Shown here piece by piece: positions 10,624 through 22,625 of a stretch of 64,000 bases of DNA; the stretch's first letter is position 1; each line of letters opens with the position of its first letter. Under the pieces are notes generated by a model, which worked only from the letters and a program-made list of their open reading frames with translations, was not told where the DNA came from and searched no databases. Source of the DNA: Coffea arabica. Taxonomy: Eukaryota; Streptophyta; Magnoliopsida; Gentianales; Rubiaceae. The DNA is taken from contig NC_092312.1 in assembly GCF_036785885.1 (NCBI RefSeq), positions 16,386,001-16,450,000 on the forward strand, read 5' to 3'. Both the position numbers and the translations under genes were made by a program.

Positions 10624-13262
10624 CTCCCCAAAGGGAATCCGCGTCGCGCGAGTTTGCCCCCTTCCTATTTGCTAACTCTGGTTAGACGAATTTGAGACCT
10701 GATGGAGGAGTGGGGTCGTCCGCGGGTTCATGCATGATTCCGCCGCGAGCGCAATTGGCAGCACGCATGCTTGGGAAATGCGATTACTCTATAACCTAGT
10801 GTGAATACCCGTGCTACGCACGGTACTGATATTATTAAAAAAAATAAAATAGTGAACAACTAAAGATAAAAAAATTGAACCAACAAAATTTAAATGTAAT
10901 ATCTGTTTAACAATAGTTTGAAATATAATAGAATGTGTATATCATTCAAGAACTGTCTTTTTTCGAAAGATGGGTCCTGAAAAAAAAATTAAAATTTATA
11001 TTAAAAAAGGGAATGATATATTTCTACAAATGAATGCAATTGAATGTTGTTAAAATGAAATACTTACAAATACTAAGCATTCGATTTGATAATCTTTCTT
11101 GAAGGTACGAACACTCTTCACATCAATCCACTTTTAGTACGAAAGCCAAAATTGATGATTTAATTAACTATGTTGAATTTTGTGGAGTGTGTACTACAAA
11201 TGAAAATGCACGATCTTTGACGATATAAAAAACTGTATATTTACCATGATCACGCAAAAGTATTGGTGATGCGGATGGCTGTCGAACTTGAAGAGAGGCA
11301 ATATTTTCATTTCTTTGATCTAGAAAAAATATATATGTTAAATCAAAAATAAATAGTTTTTGTATTTATTTTATGTGTAGTAAGTGATACATTGTATGAG
11401 AATTGTAACAAAAAAATACAATAGTTAATATAGAAGTAGTTCAATAGAATTTAATACAATTGTGTTGTAATCAAATGAAAATTACACACCAATAGAATTG
11501 TTATTAACACTCATAGTTAATGAAGTAATCCCTATATAAATATATTTTGGTATATGTAGACCCCTCAAATCCCGCAAAACCAATCACCACTTATTGAAAA
11601 CAAACCAATAAATGAACTAAAATGCCTCCCATTTATGCCTCAAATTGCACTTTAACCCATGAATTTTGTGTGAAATTATCCCTCTAATTGCTTTTGTCCT
11701 TTTCGATTTTTTCACATGTCGCTAACTGCTTCATTCCCTCTGCTATCACTTATATATTTAAAATCAATTTTTAATATTAAATAAAAAGGAATGTATTAGT
11801 TTATAATATGTTCATAATGTAGATAAATTATTAAATTTGGAAAAGGGCGTATGTTCTTATAGGCTTATTTTCTTTTTCTTTTTTTTGGAAAATGAGTTTG
11901 TTCTTGTAGATTTTTTTTTATTTTTTGGATACAGAATTGTTTTTCAAAGATTTTGGTTCGTAGTCCCTACTATGTTTAAACCATCTTTTAATATCCAATT
12001 CAATATTGTCTTTTAATTTGGCAGCCTCTATAATTTTTAATTTATTCTTTTGGTTTAAGTTCAGTTAGAATTCAGAATTTTTCAAATACCAAGAGAAACC
12101 AGATTTTTTTTTAAAATCACTGTCTTGAGTCAGGTAGAGCGCCGAAATATGAGTCAGGATTATTTCTTTTATGCAGTTAGTTTCCTGATATCTGGTATGA
12201 TATATAATTATGTCCCTTGGTTTTTTTTTTCATATAGATATCGTTAGGTCTTTGGCATCACTACTGAACATTATCCAAGTTTAGAAGGACGCGTTTTTTC
12301 TAATCCAGTGGATGCAAAAATACAAAAATATAAAAAATGAAGGTAATACTGTGATTCAAACTCTAAAAAGTAGGATACCATCCTTCAAAAAATTTTATGC
12401 CTTCTTTAGCATCTCAAAAAGATGCAACATAGAACAGTTATTTGAATGCTAATAAACTCTCTTTCTACCAATTTTGAAAGGCCAACCATTAAAAGTGAAG
12501 TGAAAATTATTGCAGTCAATGCAGAGAGAAAATGATAAAGAAAAGAAATGCTAGAATGCAATTTTGCCAAAAAAATTTCTGACGAAATTAAAAATTAATC
12601 TAATTTTAATAATGGGCGTATAGTGCCTTAGTTATTAGTAGTATCTGAATTGTTTTTCTCTAATTATAAACCACTAGTGTGAATACCCGTGCTACGCACG
12701 GTGCTTACATTATTAAAAAAAAATTACAATCTATGGAAAAATTTAAAAAAAGTAAAATATTATTTTACTATAAAATAATATTATAAAATATTATTTTTTA
12801 ATTAATGAATGGTAATATGTGTATTTAATAGTAAGATTTGAGAAAATCTATCCTTAATTTGGTAATGTTTCTGATAGTAGTTGATAATATTTTATGTTTG
12901 AGACATTATTTAGTGGGTGAACTCGATGTGAAATGTGAAGCATGATTTCGACCATATGAGTTTTGAGTCACTATATTTTTTATGATATGTAATTAAACAT
13001 TTAGAATAGTAAAATATATTTTTTATTATGTTAATTATTGCCTCAAACAAATTGTCAATTTTGGTAGTAAAAATGACAATATATTTATGTGAACCTTTGA
13101 TATTAGATAAGATTGTAGTGATCCTATTCATTAGGATTGACCACTGCATATGCAATAATAGCTTTTAGTACTATTTGTTAACATGTAACATATTAACAAA
13201 GCCATTGGGGAGCTTTCGGTGGCATTTATTAAAGTGCTTATAAACAATTGGTACTATTTCCA

Positions 13263-13980
13263 CATTCTTATAAACAATGAAAACAACAATAATTTTATAA
13301 TATTCGGAATGTTATTAATACTTAGAAGTACAATAATAATCCCAATAATATTCCCCAATTTTAAAGAATACATAAGACCTAAATTTCTAACTTGATTCTT
13401 ATAAACAATGAAAACAACAATAATAATATAATATTGGGAATATTATTAATAATTGAAATAACAATGGAAACACCAATATTTAAAGAATAAGTACCGTAAC
13501 TTCTAATTTGATTCTTATAAACAATGGAAACAGCAATAATATTATAATATTGGGAATATTATTAATAATTGCAATTATAATGAAAATGGCAATATATAAA
13601 TTTCTAACTTGATTCTTATAAACAATGAAAACAACAATAATAATATAATATTGGAAATATTATTAATAATTGAAATAACAATGGAAACACCAATATTTAA
13701 AGAATAAGTACCGTAACTTCTAATTTGATTCTTATAAACAATGGAAACAGCAATAATATTATAATATTGGGAATATTATTAATAATTGCAATTATAATGA
13801 AAATGGCAATATATAAAGAATAGATAATACCGGCTTGATTCTTATAAACAATGAAAACAATAATAATATTATAATATTAGAAATATTATTAATAATTGAA
13901 AGTATAATGAAAATACCAATATTTAAAGAATAAATAGTGGCAAAACTTCTAACTTGATTCTTATAAACAATGGATACCAT
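13263..13980. repeat. Helitron-internal minisatellite, about 101-132 bp units
   Basis: The phrase attcttataaacaatg recurs at about 13263, 13395, 13511, 13612, 13728, 13838 and 13957, each followed by AT-rich text with paired ATATTATT motifs. Spacings are 132, 116, 101, 116, 110 and 119 bp. The two units from 13395 recur as a 217-bp pair from 13612. Diverged copies follow at about 14128 and 14235, and a fragment lies near 15410. Confidence 0.8.
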
Positions 13981-15376
13981 CTAATTCTGGATTGTGCCCA
14001 TGCATAGCACAATCAAGATGTGACATGAGTTTTAATTTTTTTTAGAACCTCATTCCTAGGATCCATCGACTACAACACACACACAATGAAAACAGTAATT
14101 TTAATTAAAATGAAATTTCTAAATTGATTCTTATAAACAATGGAAACAGTAATAACATTATAATATGGGGAATATTGTTAATAATGGTAACTACAGTGAA
14201 AATCATAAATGTTTAAAGAATAAATAGTACCAAAACTTATAAACAATGGGAACAACAATCATATTATAATATTGGAAATATTAGTAATAATTGAAATTAT
14301 AATTGTATTAAAATACGTATTAAATTAAGTTACAAATTTCTAGCTAATTATTCCTTCAGCCAATGTTGGTATATATTACGAAGTTAACTATATAACCATA
14401 TAACCCTGATAGGTAACAGAACAGAACATAACCAACAGTTGATCATCCCTTCAGCCAAAGTTTATATATACGAAAAGAGTTTCCTGTCCACTGGACTCGC
14501 ACAATCAGATCATCATTCACACCATAAGCTAAATAAGATAAACAAACTTTATATACACATCCATTGTGACCATATACTTCCAAATCAGCCATTGAACATT
14601 ACCTCAAAAGCAAGGATCTTTAAAGTAATTTAAATTAAATTAACATCAGTAGTCAACACGATAATCGAATTATTTAATTGAAATTATAATATTGGAATAA
14701 TTGAAATCAGAAGCCAGAAATTGCATTCACAGACGATTATAATAGTGAATGAGCAAACCATACCACAAAAACTGATGTGATTCTGAGTTCATTTTTGGCA
14801 CTAAAACAGAATCTTCGTGATTCCCACCACCTACTTTCTAGTCCCCTAAAAGTCTCACCCCCTGGTACACTGCACCAGGACGGAGGTCATCTATATTGCT
14901 AAAGCATCTATAGCCATCGATCTTAGGTGCCATTGTCCATAAGATTCTTAGGTGCCATTGTCTCATATGTTTTTGCAAGATTTATTTTTTGAATCTATTC
15001 CCCTTTTTTATTTTTTGCTATTTCTCTCAAGCGTCAACATTTTTGTCTTGCACGATTCCAATTTTTTCACCGCAAAATTACAGCATAATCCCGATTTGAA
15101 CAGCCCAAGGACATGTAATGCAGTAAGACACAAAATCTGCCAAAAAAAAAACTCAAAACACAAAAAACGAACCTACCCGCTAGTAGTAATCTCTTAATGT
15201 CAACCTTCTGAACATTTTATTTCAAAGTAACGAAGAAACTCCACAGATCACAACTCATAATTAATAGTAGTATTATTTTTCGTGATCAAAATTGATGGTA
15301 CTACAATATGTTACCATATTAAGAGTTTGGGGCAAAGATTACATAAGTTACATCATGAGCACAACTCATGATATGA

Positions 15377-15638
15377 TCAGGTTTTCAATATTAAAAGAAT
15401 ATCAATATTAAAAGAATAAATAGTACCGAAACTTCTAATTTGATTGGCGCGGCGTTTGAGTCGATATAGTCGATATTTTATCCATCGTAGTTGATGTGAG
15501 ATTTCTCTTTCGTCGGCGCAAAGTTGTTGGAACTGTTCCAATTCTTGTGCGGGACCGTGGTGGCGTCCTTTTCGTTTCATTAGCAGATGTTTCCTCCGTT
15601 GCAATCTTGCGAGTTTGAAATTCAGGTGTTGATGACAT
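15377..15638 (-). pseudogene. Probable remnant of Helitron replicase N-terminus
   Basis: Two overlapping minus-strand frames (15435-15638 and 15377-15604) encode short Arg/Lys-rich peptides. The second has a segment like LCADEREISHQLRWIKYRL, resembling the basic ER...RRxxY motif near the start of plant Helitron proteins. It lies near the 5' end of the inner Helitron and in its orientation, as expected for a deletion derivative that kept only the beginning of the replicase. No HUH nuclease or helicase motifs are present. Family assignment is by resemblance only; a captured host exon is the alternative. Confidence 0.35.
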
Positions 15639-16702
15639 GCCTGTAAACGGCCATGTTCTATTGTGAAGCTAATTAGAGAGGTTCGAGAAGGAAGTTGATT
15701 GAAAGGGTTTTAATTGAAATGGAAATGTGGGTGTGGAGTAAAATTGTAAGAGTAATTCCCAAAAGTGGTAATTCCCAAAAGAAGTACCAAGTATATTCCG
15801 TGGCAGTTGGGAAGAGATCAGGTGCAATCCTCAATTCCGTTGTATCAGGGGCCAAGTACCAACTATATTGTAAGTGGGAAGAGTTTTAATGTAAGTGGAA
15901 GTTATTTTTTTGTTTGAGGGAACGTGGGAGTGTTAGAGTTTTAATGTAAGTGAAAGTTACATTTTTGTTTGAGAGAACGTGGGAGTTTTAGTTGGAATTA
16001 ACTTCTTATTTGAAGGAAACGTGGGGATGTAATGGGCCCATGATATTTTTTACGAAATAAGATAAATGTAAAATGTTAGGAAAATAGAGTTGAGAGTGGG
16101 AAGGGTTGTGGAGGCTTGTTCCTGAAAATCCCTTCTCAAATTTATATAGATATAGATTTTTAATTATTTTTTATTATCAAAAAAATATTTTTTTAATTTC
16201 ATGCACGATCATTTTTTGAATAAAATTATGAAAATAACTATCGTAACACTTTTTTTATGTGATAAATGTGCAATAAAAAATAATTAAAAAATTTCAGTAA
16301 TACAAACAAATAAATTTTTATAATATACAATTTATGTTAGAAATAGTAAAACCCTCAATCATGAATCTATACCATTCGCAATTATATAAGTAAGCAATAC
16401 CTTATGTTAGAAATGCGATTGTGATTTTGTGTTTATACTTTATCCCACTATTGACTATCTTTGCTTTACAATGTAACAATAAACAAACAATCGTTCATAG
16501 GATTTTGTAAAAAATTTTCAGAAATAATGGATGATCAAAAAATCAATGCAATATCATTCATGACAAAAAACAAAGCAAAAGCAAAACATACTTAAAAGGC
16601 AGAGGGGACTGACCAGAAAAATTAAGTTGGCAAGAATATACTTCCAATTCTCCGCAAGAAGGTTGAGTTCTGCTAAAGTCTCTGCACATAATATCTTCCA
16701 CT

Positions 16703-17252
16703 ACTGCTCATAAAAGAAACAAAATCAATACATTTACAAAATGAATAGAGAACCAAAAACAAATAAGAAAATGAGAGAGAGTGGGGGTGAGATAGTGGGA
16801 TAGTGGGAATAGAGAATTTGTAGGAGTGGTTATAGGATGAGTTAAGATAGTGGGATAGTGGCAGTGAGATAGTGGGAATATTGATGGGTGATAAGGTGGG
16901 TTATAACCCACTACATTTTATATATTAAAATAAATACAAAAATCTAGAAAAAAGAATGAGAAGTTTAGAAGTCATTGAGAGGGTTTCTGCTAAAAATCCC
17001 TTCCTGAATACATATAGATATACTGCTCATAAAAGAAACAAAATCAATACATTTACAAAATGAATAGAGAACCAAAAACAAATAAGAAAATGAGAGAGAG
17101 TGGGGGTGAGATAGTGGGATAGTGGGAATAGAGAATTTGTAAGAGTGGTTATAGGATGAGTTAAGATAGTGGGATAGTGGCAGTGAGATAGTGGGAATAT
17201 TGATGGGTGATAAGGTGGGTTATAACCCATCACATTTTATATATTAAAATAA
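16703..17252. repeat. Tandem duplication of Helitron 5'-end region
   Basis: A 319-bp unit (16703-17021) ending in the Helitron 5' terminal sequence is directly repeated from 17022. The second copy is interrupted by a Mutator-like element at 17253-17914 and resumes to 18014. The units differ by only a few bases, so the duplication is young. Confidence 0.88.
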
Positions 17253-17923
17253 GGGAAAATGACCTGTTTCATCCCTCACATTTCACAAAAATATTCTTTT
17301 CATCCCTCACTTTTAAAATGAATCAATTTCATCCCTGACATTTAAAAATTAAACCTATTACATCTCTGAACCTAATTTTCAATCTGAATCAAACCATCCA
17401 ATAACCCAATAATAAATTTCGGAGATAGAATTGATAGGTCACTCGGTCAATTTCATCATATTCACATGACATTTATCAAACCAAAAAAATAAATATTATA
17501 ACATAAAGGCCATTATTTGTCTTGGAATAGTAGGCCTTTTCTTTTGGGTAAATTTTTTTTTGCGCCGTTAGTATATTCGCTTGCGAGTCTAGATGTGTAT
17601 CATAAATACAAAATTTGGTGTTTAAATTTAAATTGAAATGATATGGTAGGTACATAAAACCATCAGTGTATACAATGACAATGTAGGAATTCAAGTTGAG
17701 TTATATTCAAGTTGAGTTAATCAATTAATCTACCAATTATACCTCCAAAATTTGTAATTAGGTTGATAGATGGTTTGATTCAGATTGAAAATTGGGTTCA
17801 AGGATGTAATAGCTTTAATTTTTAAATGTCAGGGATGAAATTGTTTCATTTTAAAAGTGAGGGATGAAAAGAATATTTTTATAAAATATGATAGATGAAA
17901 TATGTCATTTTCCCTTAAAATAA
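17244..17923. mobile_element. Mutator-like foldback MITE, 662 bp, with 9-bp target duplication
   Basis: The element at 17253-17914 has inverted ends beginning GGGAAAATGAC that stay similar for well over 100 bp, with arms rich in ttcatccctcac phrases. It is flanked by ttaaaataa at 17244-17252 and 17915-17923. The uninterrupted sister copy of the surrounding repeat at about 16925 shows the pre-insertion sequence. Confidence 0.88.
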
Positions 17924-18572
17924 ATACAAAAATCTAGAAAAAAGAATGAGAAGTTTAGAAGTCATTGAGAGGGTTTCTGCTAAAAATCCCTTCCTGAATA
18001 CATATAGATATAGATTCTAAGGGAAAATTGCAGTAACCTCCTTTAAGGTTTCTGACACTTGCACTCACCTCCCTGTGATTTGAGAAATAGCACTGACATC
18101 TCTTGAACTTACTGATTCTTTGTATATTCAGTTCAGATCATTAAAATATTATTTTAAGGAGTGAAATGAGAAATTTGTGCCAGATTTGTACTTTGTGTTA
18201 CATGCCAAGTAGTATTAATAAAGGAATGACAAAGTATTACAAATCAATTAATAAACTTTAAGGGGTGTAATTTATGGGTAAATAGGCATTATCTATTCAA
18301 AGTACCAATGCTTTATGGGCATTTTACTCTCAAACATTTAATTTATGAATCATAATAAATACATCAATGTTTCTAATTAAAATTAAAAAAGTATTACAAT
18401 AATATTCTTACAAAAAAAATAATAGGTAATATATTTAATATAAGTTAAATATTTAAAAAAAAGAAATAGCCCATAAAGTATTATTTTTTTATAATTTTCC
18501 TCAATTACATGAACAAAGTATTGGCTCTTTATGAGTATTTTATATTGAATCATTTAATTTATATTAAACATA

Positions 18573-18736
18573 TGAGTTTGTTTGGATAAGAGTTTATTTG
18601 GATGATTTATTCGAGATAATTACTGTAATACTTTATTTGGATGATTTATGTGATGTGATGTATGTAACATAAAAGGTGATTAAAATTTGTGAAATAAATT
18701 ATTTTATTGCAAATTATCTCAATCCAAACACACTCA
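18573..18736. mobile_element. MITE with TTTGTTTGGAT-type ends (unit 2)
   Basis: Duplicate of the insert at 6466-6638. It has the same ends, a small internal repetition of the tttatttggatgattta phrase and other indels. Confidence 0.6.
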
Positions 18737-18945
18737 TAAATATCTGTAACTAAAATTGAAAACGTGTTATACTAATATTTTTATGAAAGAGAAACTGATA
18801 GTTTTTATATTTAACAAAAATTAAATGTGTGAAAGTAAATACAAATTTAAATAGAATACTTCTGTGACAATTGCCCAGAAAGGAAATGTTGAATGCTTCG
18901 ATCAATTACCAAAACAGTCCAATCAGATAGGATGCGTGAAGAATG

Positions 18946-19084
18946 CACGTGTCACGGACGGACGCTGTTCAGTGATTCAAGTTGCTCTCATTAACTTATT
19001 GGACTTAACCAGAGTTAAAGATGGGGTTGCCAAGATGTTTCAGAGGAGCCCACGGTCACGTGACAAACCGGTGGTAGATATTTT
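18946..19084. promoter_or_regulatory. G-box / evening-element cluster (unit 2)
   Basis: G-boxes at 18946-18951 and 19057-19062 and an evening element at 19076-19084 (minus strand) repeat the arrangement seen in unit 1. Here they are about 8.6 kb from the GRP start codon because of the Helitron nest. Confidence 0.3.
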
Positions 19085-19829
19085 AAGGGGATAATTTCAG
19101 AAACTTTCCTCGAGGTTTCTGATATCTTCACTAAGCATCGCTTAACTTTAAGAGACCACTTGCTTTCCTTACTTTTAAATTTTTATAAATTTATTATCGA
19201 CCCATTTTAAAACACGTTATTTAAAAACACATTTTTTGGATGAAGAAGATGTTTTTATTCTTAAAGCGCCCTTTGTTGTTATAATTTCTTTTTCAAAATT
19301 GATACTAGCATTTAATAGAAAGTTAAAAATAAAAACAAGTTATACAAATGTGTAATTTTGATAGATATAATATAAAAATAGGTATTCTAACATACAAAAA
19401 AAATTGTTTTAAGAATGTGTTCAAAGTGTTTTCAAACCAAATGAAGGATTATTGGTTAAGCATTTTCGGTCAATTTGAGGAGTTTTTAAATTTTTAGAAT
19501 TTTAAAATTTTCTTATTTAGATTGATAAAAGACAAAATTTCTTATGTTTACAAACTCATTTGAGATTTTTTTTTTTCAAATGAGAAAATTGAAGCTGAAG
19601 ACTGGTCTTCATGAAGTGCATTTAAAGATGAGATGTGGCTATCTTTTTTCTCATCCTTTTTTTTTAGGGCCCGAGATGTGACTATCATGATCAATGCTTC
19701 TCTATATTTGCTTTTTAATTCTTTAAAAAAAAAAAAAACTTTTCAAGTGCTTGGAATGTTAAGAAGAAGTTGCAAGTCCCAGTTTTGGGGTGCAATATTA
19801 GTAGTGAAAACATTAGAGACCTGTTTTTT

Positions 19830-20340
19830 TTTTTTCTCCTTTCTCCACCTCTGCCACAGCTTTTGGCGCCGGCCTCCTTTTTTTTTTTTTTTTTTTTCCT
19901 TTCTCCCTCTCCCTCTCCCCCTCTCCTAACCTCCCCCTTCCCTAACCATGGTTGTTGGGAAGATGGGAAGAAAAAAAGAACAAAAAATTGTCTTGACCAT
20001 GGTTGTTGGTTCTTCAAAGCTGGAGGCAGAGGTGGCGGGGAAGGGAAGAGGGTGGGGGAAGGAAGAAGAAGAAAAGAGGAAAGAAAAGAAAAAGGAAAGA
20101 TAGAGAAAAAGAAAAGGAAAAAAATTTGGGACCTTCAGATGGTTCTTCAATGTCGGAGCAGAAGTGACGGGGAAGGGAAGGGGAAGGGGGAAAGGGGAAG
20201 GAAGAAAAAGAAGAAGAAGAGAGGAAAGAAAAGAAAGAAAAGGAAAAAATAAAATTTTATCTTAAAAAATTTGTTTAAAAACTTATATAGTGCACTACAG
20301 TAAAATTTTGGACAAACTTTCAAAAAACCCATGTTCCAAA
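19830..20340. repeat. Polypyrimidine/polypurine element (unit 2, shortened)
   Basis: C/T-rich (about 19830-19940) followed by G/A-rich (about 19965-20250) sequence, collinear with 7770-8573 but lacking about 300 bp of the centre. Reading frames across it, such as 19770-20252, are low-complexity shadows. Confidence 0.55.
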
Positions 20341-20803
20341 CGGGGCCTAGGTCTGCTGGGTTGGGGAAGTGCAGCGACGAGCCTTTCGCAGTCCTTCTTG
20401 GGCCTTCTCTGGAGAGTCGAATGAGCCCGCATACAGGTAGCTTCTTAATGGGCTCGTCCGCTCAGACCCATATTTTGACGTGAACTGAACTGATCCATTT
20501 TTTTTCCCTCCCTCGTCTAAAATTTTGAAACTGATTCACCTAATAACGACTCCCATTAACCAGGACAAAACTAGCAACTACCACCAATCATCACGTTTGC
20601 AGATTTGAGCAGTTGCGAACATGGCGATGCGAAGATTTTCAAAGCCGTAGTCAACATAAACTGTAATTGCACGCATCATCTTGTACTCAAGTACTAGCAC
20701 CTATTTGTGCGTTTCTTACTATGTATATTTTTCTTCTCGTAGTAATCAGCTTCTTAAAATGCTTGTCAAACTAATTTACTCCGTCAACAATTCCGCAAGA
20801 AAG

Positions 20804-22576
20804 ATGTTTTCTCGTATGTGTATATATACGTTTGCGTACGTATATAACTTTCTTCTGACTTGCCGACCGTTGAAGCTGAGTATGAGATTGGCTTATTTCG
20901 AAGTGTCACTTCGGTTGTTAGCATTAAATAATGCCAGAATATGATTAGTCAAATGTGGGAGTTCAAGAGATTTTTCTTTCCTTCGCTCTAGATCTCTCTT
21001 TGTAATGTTTTTAGTTGACTAATCAATTGGAAAAGGCCCTCCCCTCATAATTCAACTTTCCTCTTCAATTTTTGGTGTTCTATCCCGCTAATTATATGTA
21101 TAGTCATACCCTGAAGTTGTGACCAAAATCATCAGTGGACCTTCTTTGTTCGTGAATTACACCTAACAGACTCCAGCATGGCTTACCAAAAAGAGAAAAA
21201 GAATGCCCAGCAAAACCTACATGCTGCGTACAAACTTCCCCATCAGCTTTCTAATTTTCCGATTCAACATTTTCTGATTCTCCCCGCTAAAACTCTTCCC
21301 ACACATAACATCAAAGCATGTACAGTAAACCAATAGGCAAGTTCGGCCCCGCCTACTATCAAAATTCAAGAATACGGCCAACCTCATAAAATGAATACGT
21401 ACCCGATATTGTTTTTTTTTTAAGTTGCCTGCTACAATATCCAGAGCTTTGTCCTGACTATTTCGTTGGTCGACTCGGATCGCACACCTGACTGTGGTGG
21501 GTGAGTCTCCCAACAAGAGTGACTGCGACGCACCCGATATTGTTGCGGGAATAAGAAGAGGGGAAAAAATGGAAAGAGATGTAGTACTAATAGGAAGTAA
21601 ACAGTTTGGGTAGTTTAATTTGGAAAAAAATTTACTAATATTATCCTACTTACATTATAAGCATAATTTCTAATTATTTTTTAACATCACATACATTTAT
21701 CACGTGTCAAACGGTACTGCAAAGTTACTCTAAATAATTTTTCCAAACACGAGCTGGCCGCAAGGGAGAGCGGGAAGCTACTCACTACAAATTGGGCTTA
21801 GTGCAGACAAAAAGCATAGTACATCACCCGTCACCTGCCACCACCTCTTCTCTTCTCTTCTCCTACTCCTCCTTTTTCCTCCTCTTTATTCCCTCCCCCT
21901 CTCCTAAATAAGTTGAAACATAAAATAACAGGAAACCCTTTGTTATTGAGGGTAGCATGAAGTTTGAAGATGGTTGTTGGTAGCAGATTGTTATTGAGGG
22001 TGGTAGTTTAAGAAGAACATCAACATCAACATAAAAAAAAAACAAGTCTCCCTTTGTATATGGTATAAGTATCGTTCGAGGTCGGTCAACTACTTTTCCG
22101 TCGAATTGTTGCTCCGCATGAAGTTTGAAGTTTGAACTTAGGCCGCCGCCTACAACCCCTTGAACAAGGAGAAGACGAAACCTTTGGGATTGGCTCACTT
22201 GAACGAGTTGACGGCGATTAGTTCTTGGTTGCTTTTGGTTTAGGGTCTCCATCAATCGAAGTTCCGCCTGCCTTTGTTAGAATTAGGAAGAGTAACACGC
22301 ACGGAACGGGAGTACATCTTTGACATTTGAATCCTCCAGGAGAACTCATGCCTTTCCTCACGTAACGTTTGATTAATTGACTTGAGATCTAAAGCACGGT
22401 ACAAAAATTGACTTTTCATATTCTTTTGAGTTTGAAGTAGCAAGAAGCATGCTAAGGCCGCGTTTGGGATTGGTATAATTTATTGAAAAGTACTTCCCCA
22501 ATAAAGTTTTTAATAGAAGCATTGTTTAAGTGCCTTTACATATACTATTTGGGGAAATAGTTGCTTTTACTGTTTG

Positions 22577-22625
<49 letters not shown>

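Larger units (their letters stand above)
12674..16156 (-). mobile_element. Inner Helitron (non-autonomous)
   Basis: This 3.5-kb element lies inside the outer one. Its minus-strand 5' end, TCTATATCTATATAAATT, starts at 16156. Its 3' end at 12674 has the same hairpin and ATTCACACTAG terminus as the outer element and is flanked by host A (12673) and T (16157). It contains a roughly 115-bp minisatellite, a possible third Helitron terminus at 13981 and a small coding remnant near its 5' end. Confidence 0.8.
10795..18014 (-). mobile_element. Outer Helitron nest (non-autonomous, minus orientation)
   Basis: Read on the minus strand the element starts TCTATATCTATATG at 18014 and ends with a CCGTGC/GCACGG hairpin, a nine-base spacer and CTAG at 10796. 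These are canonical Helitron termini. Comparison with unit 1 gives the empty site directly: host A at 5906 and T at 5907 are separated here, as expected for A|T insertion, with one extra C at the left junction. It holds a second complete Helitron (12674-16156), a tandemly duplicated 5' end (16703-17021 and 17022 onward) and a Mutator-like element (17253-17914). No intact Rep/helicase is present, so it must have moved using enzymes from elsewhere. Confidence 0.85.
9511..20803. repeat. Segmental duplication, unit 2 (split by Helitron nest)
   Basis: 9511-10794 matches 4623-5906 almost perfectly, and 18015-20803 matches 5907-9031 with clear divergence. The 7220 bp between them (10795-18014) is absent from unit 1 and carries Helitron termini. 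About 300 bp of the purine/pyrimidine element present in unit 1 is missing here. Confidence 0.93.

Noticed and set aside
13240-14000. Evenly spaced repeats as a possible CRISPR-like array
   Set aside because: Units are 101-132 bp and similar throughout, with no unique spacers; this is a minisatellite in a plant Helitron.
16708-17233. Two similar 67-68-codon minus-strand frames rich in His/Pro/Ser
   Set aside because: They are the two copies of the Helitron 5'-end duplication read across a degenerate gtgggatag repeat, not genes.
21863-22255. 130-codon minus-strand frame starting METLNQKQPRTNRR
   Set aside because: No recognisable domain, next to simple repeats and without splice or promoter support; too weak to call.
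22580-22621. (TA)n tract as a possible origin or promoter
   Set aside because: An ordinary plant dinucleotide microsatellite inside an AT-rich repeat.
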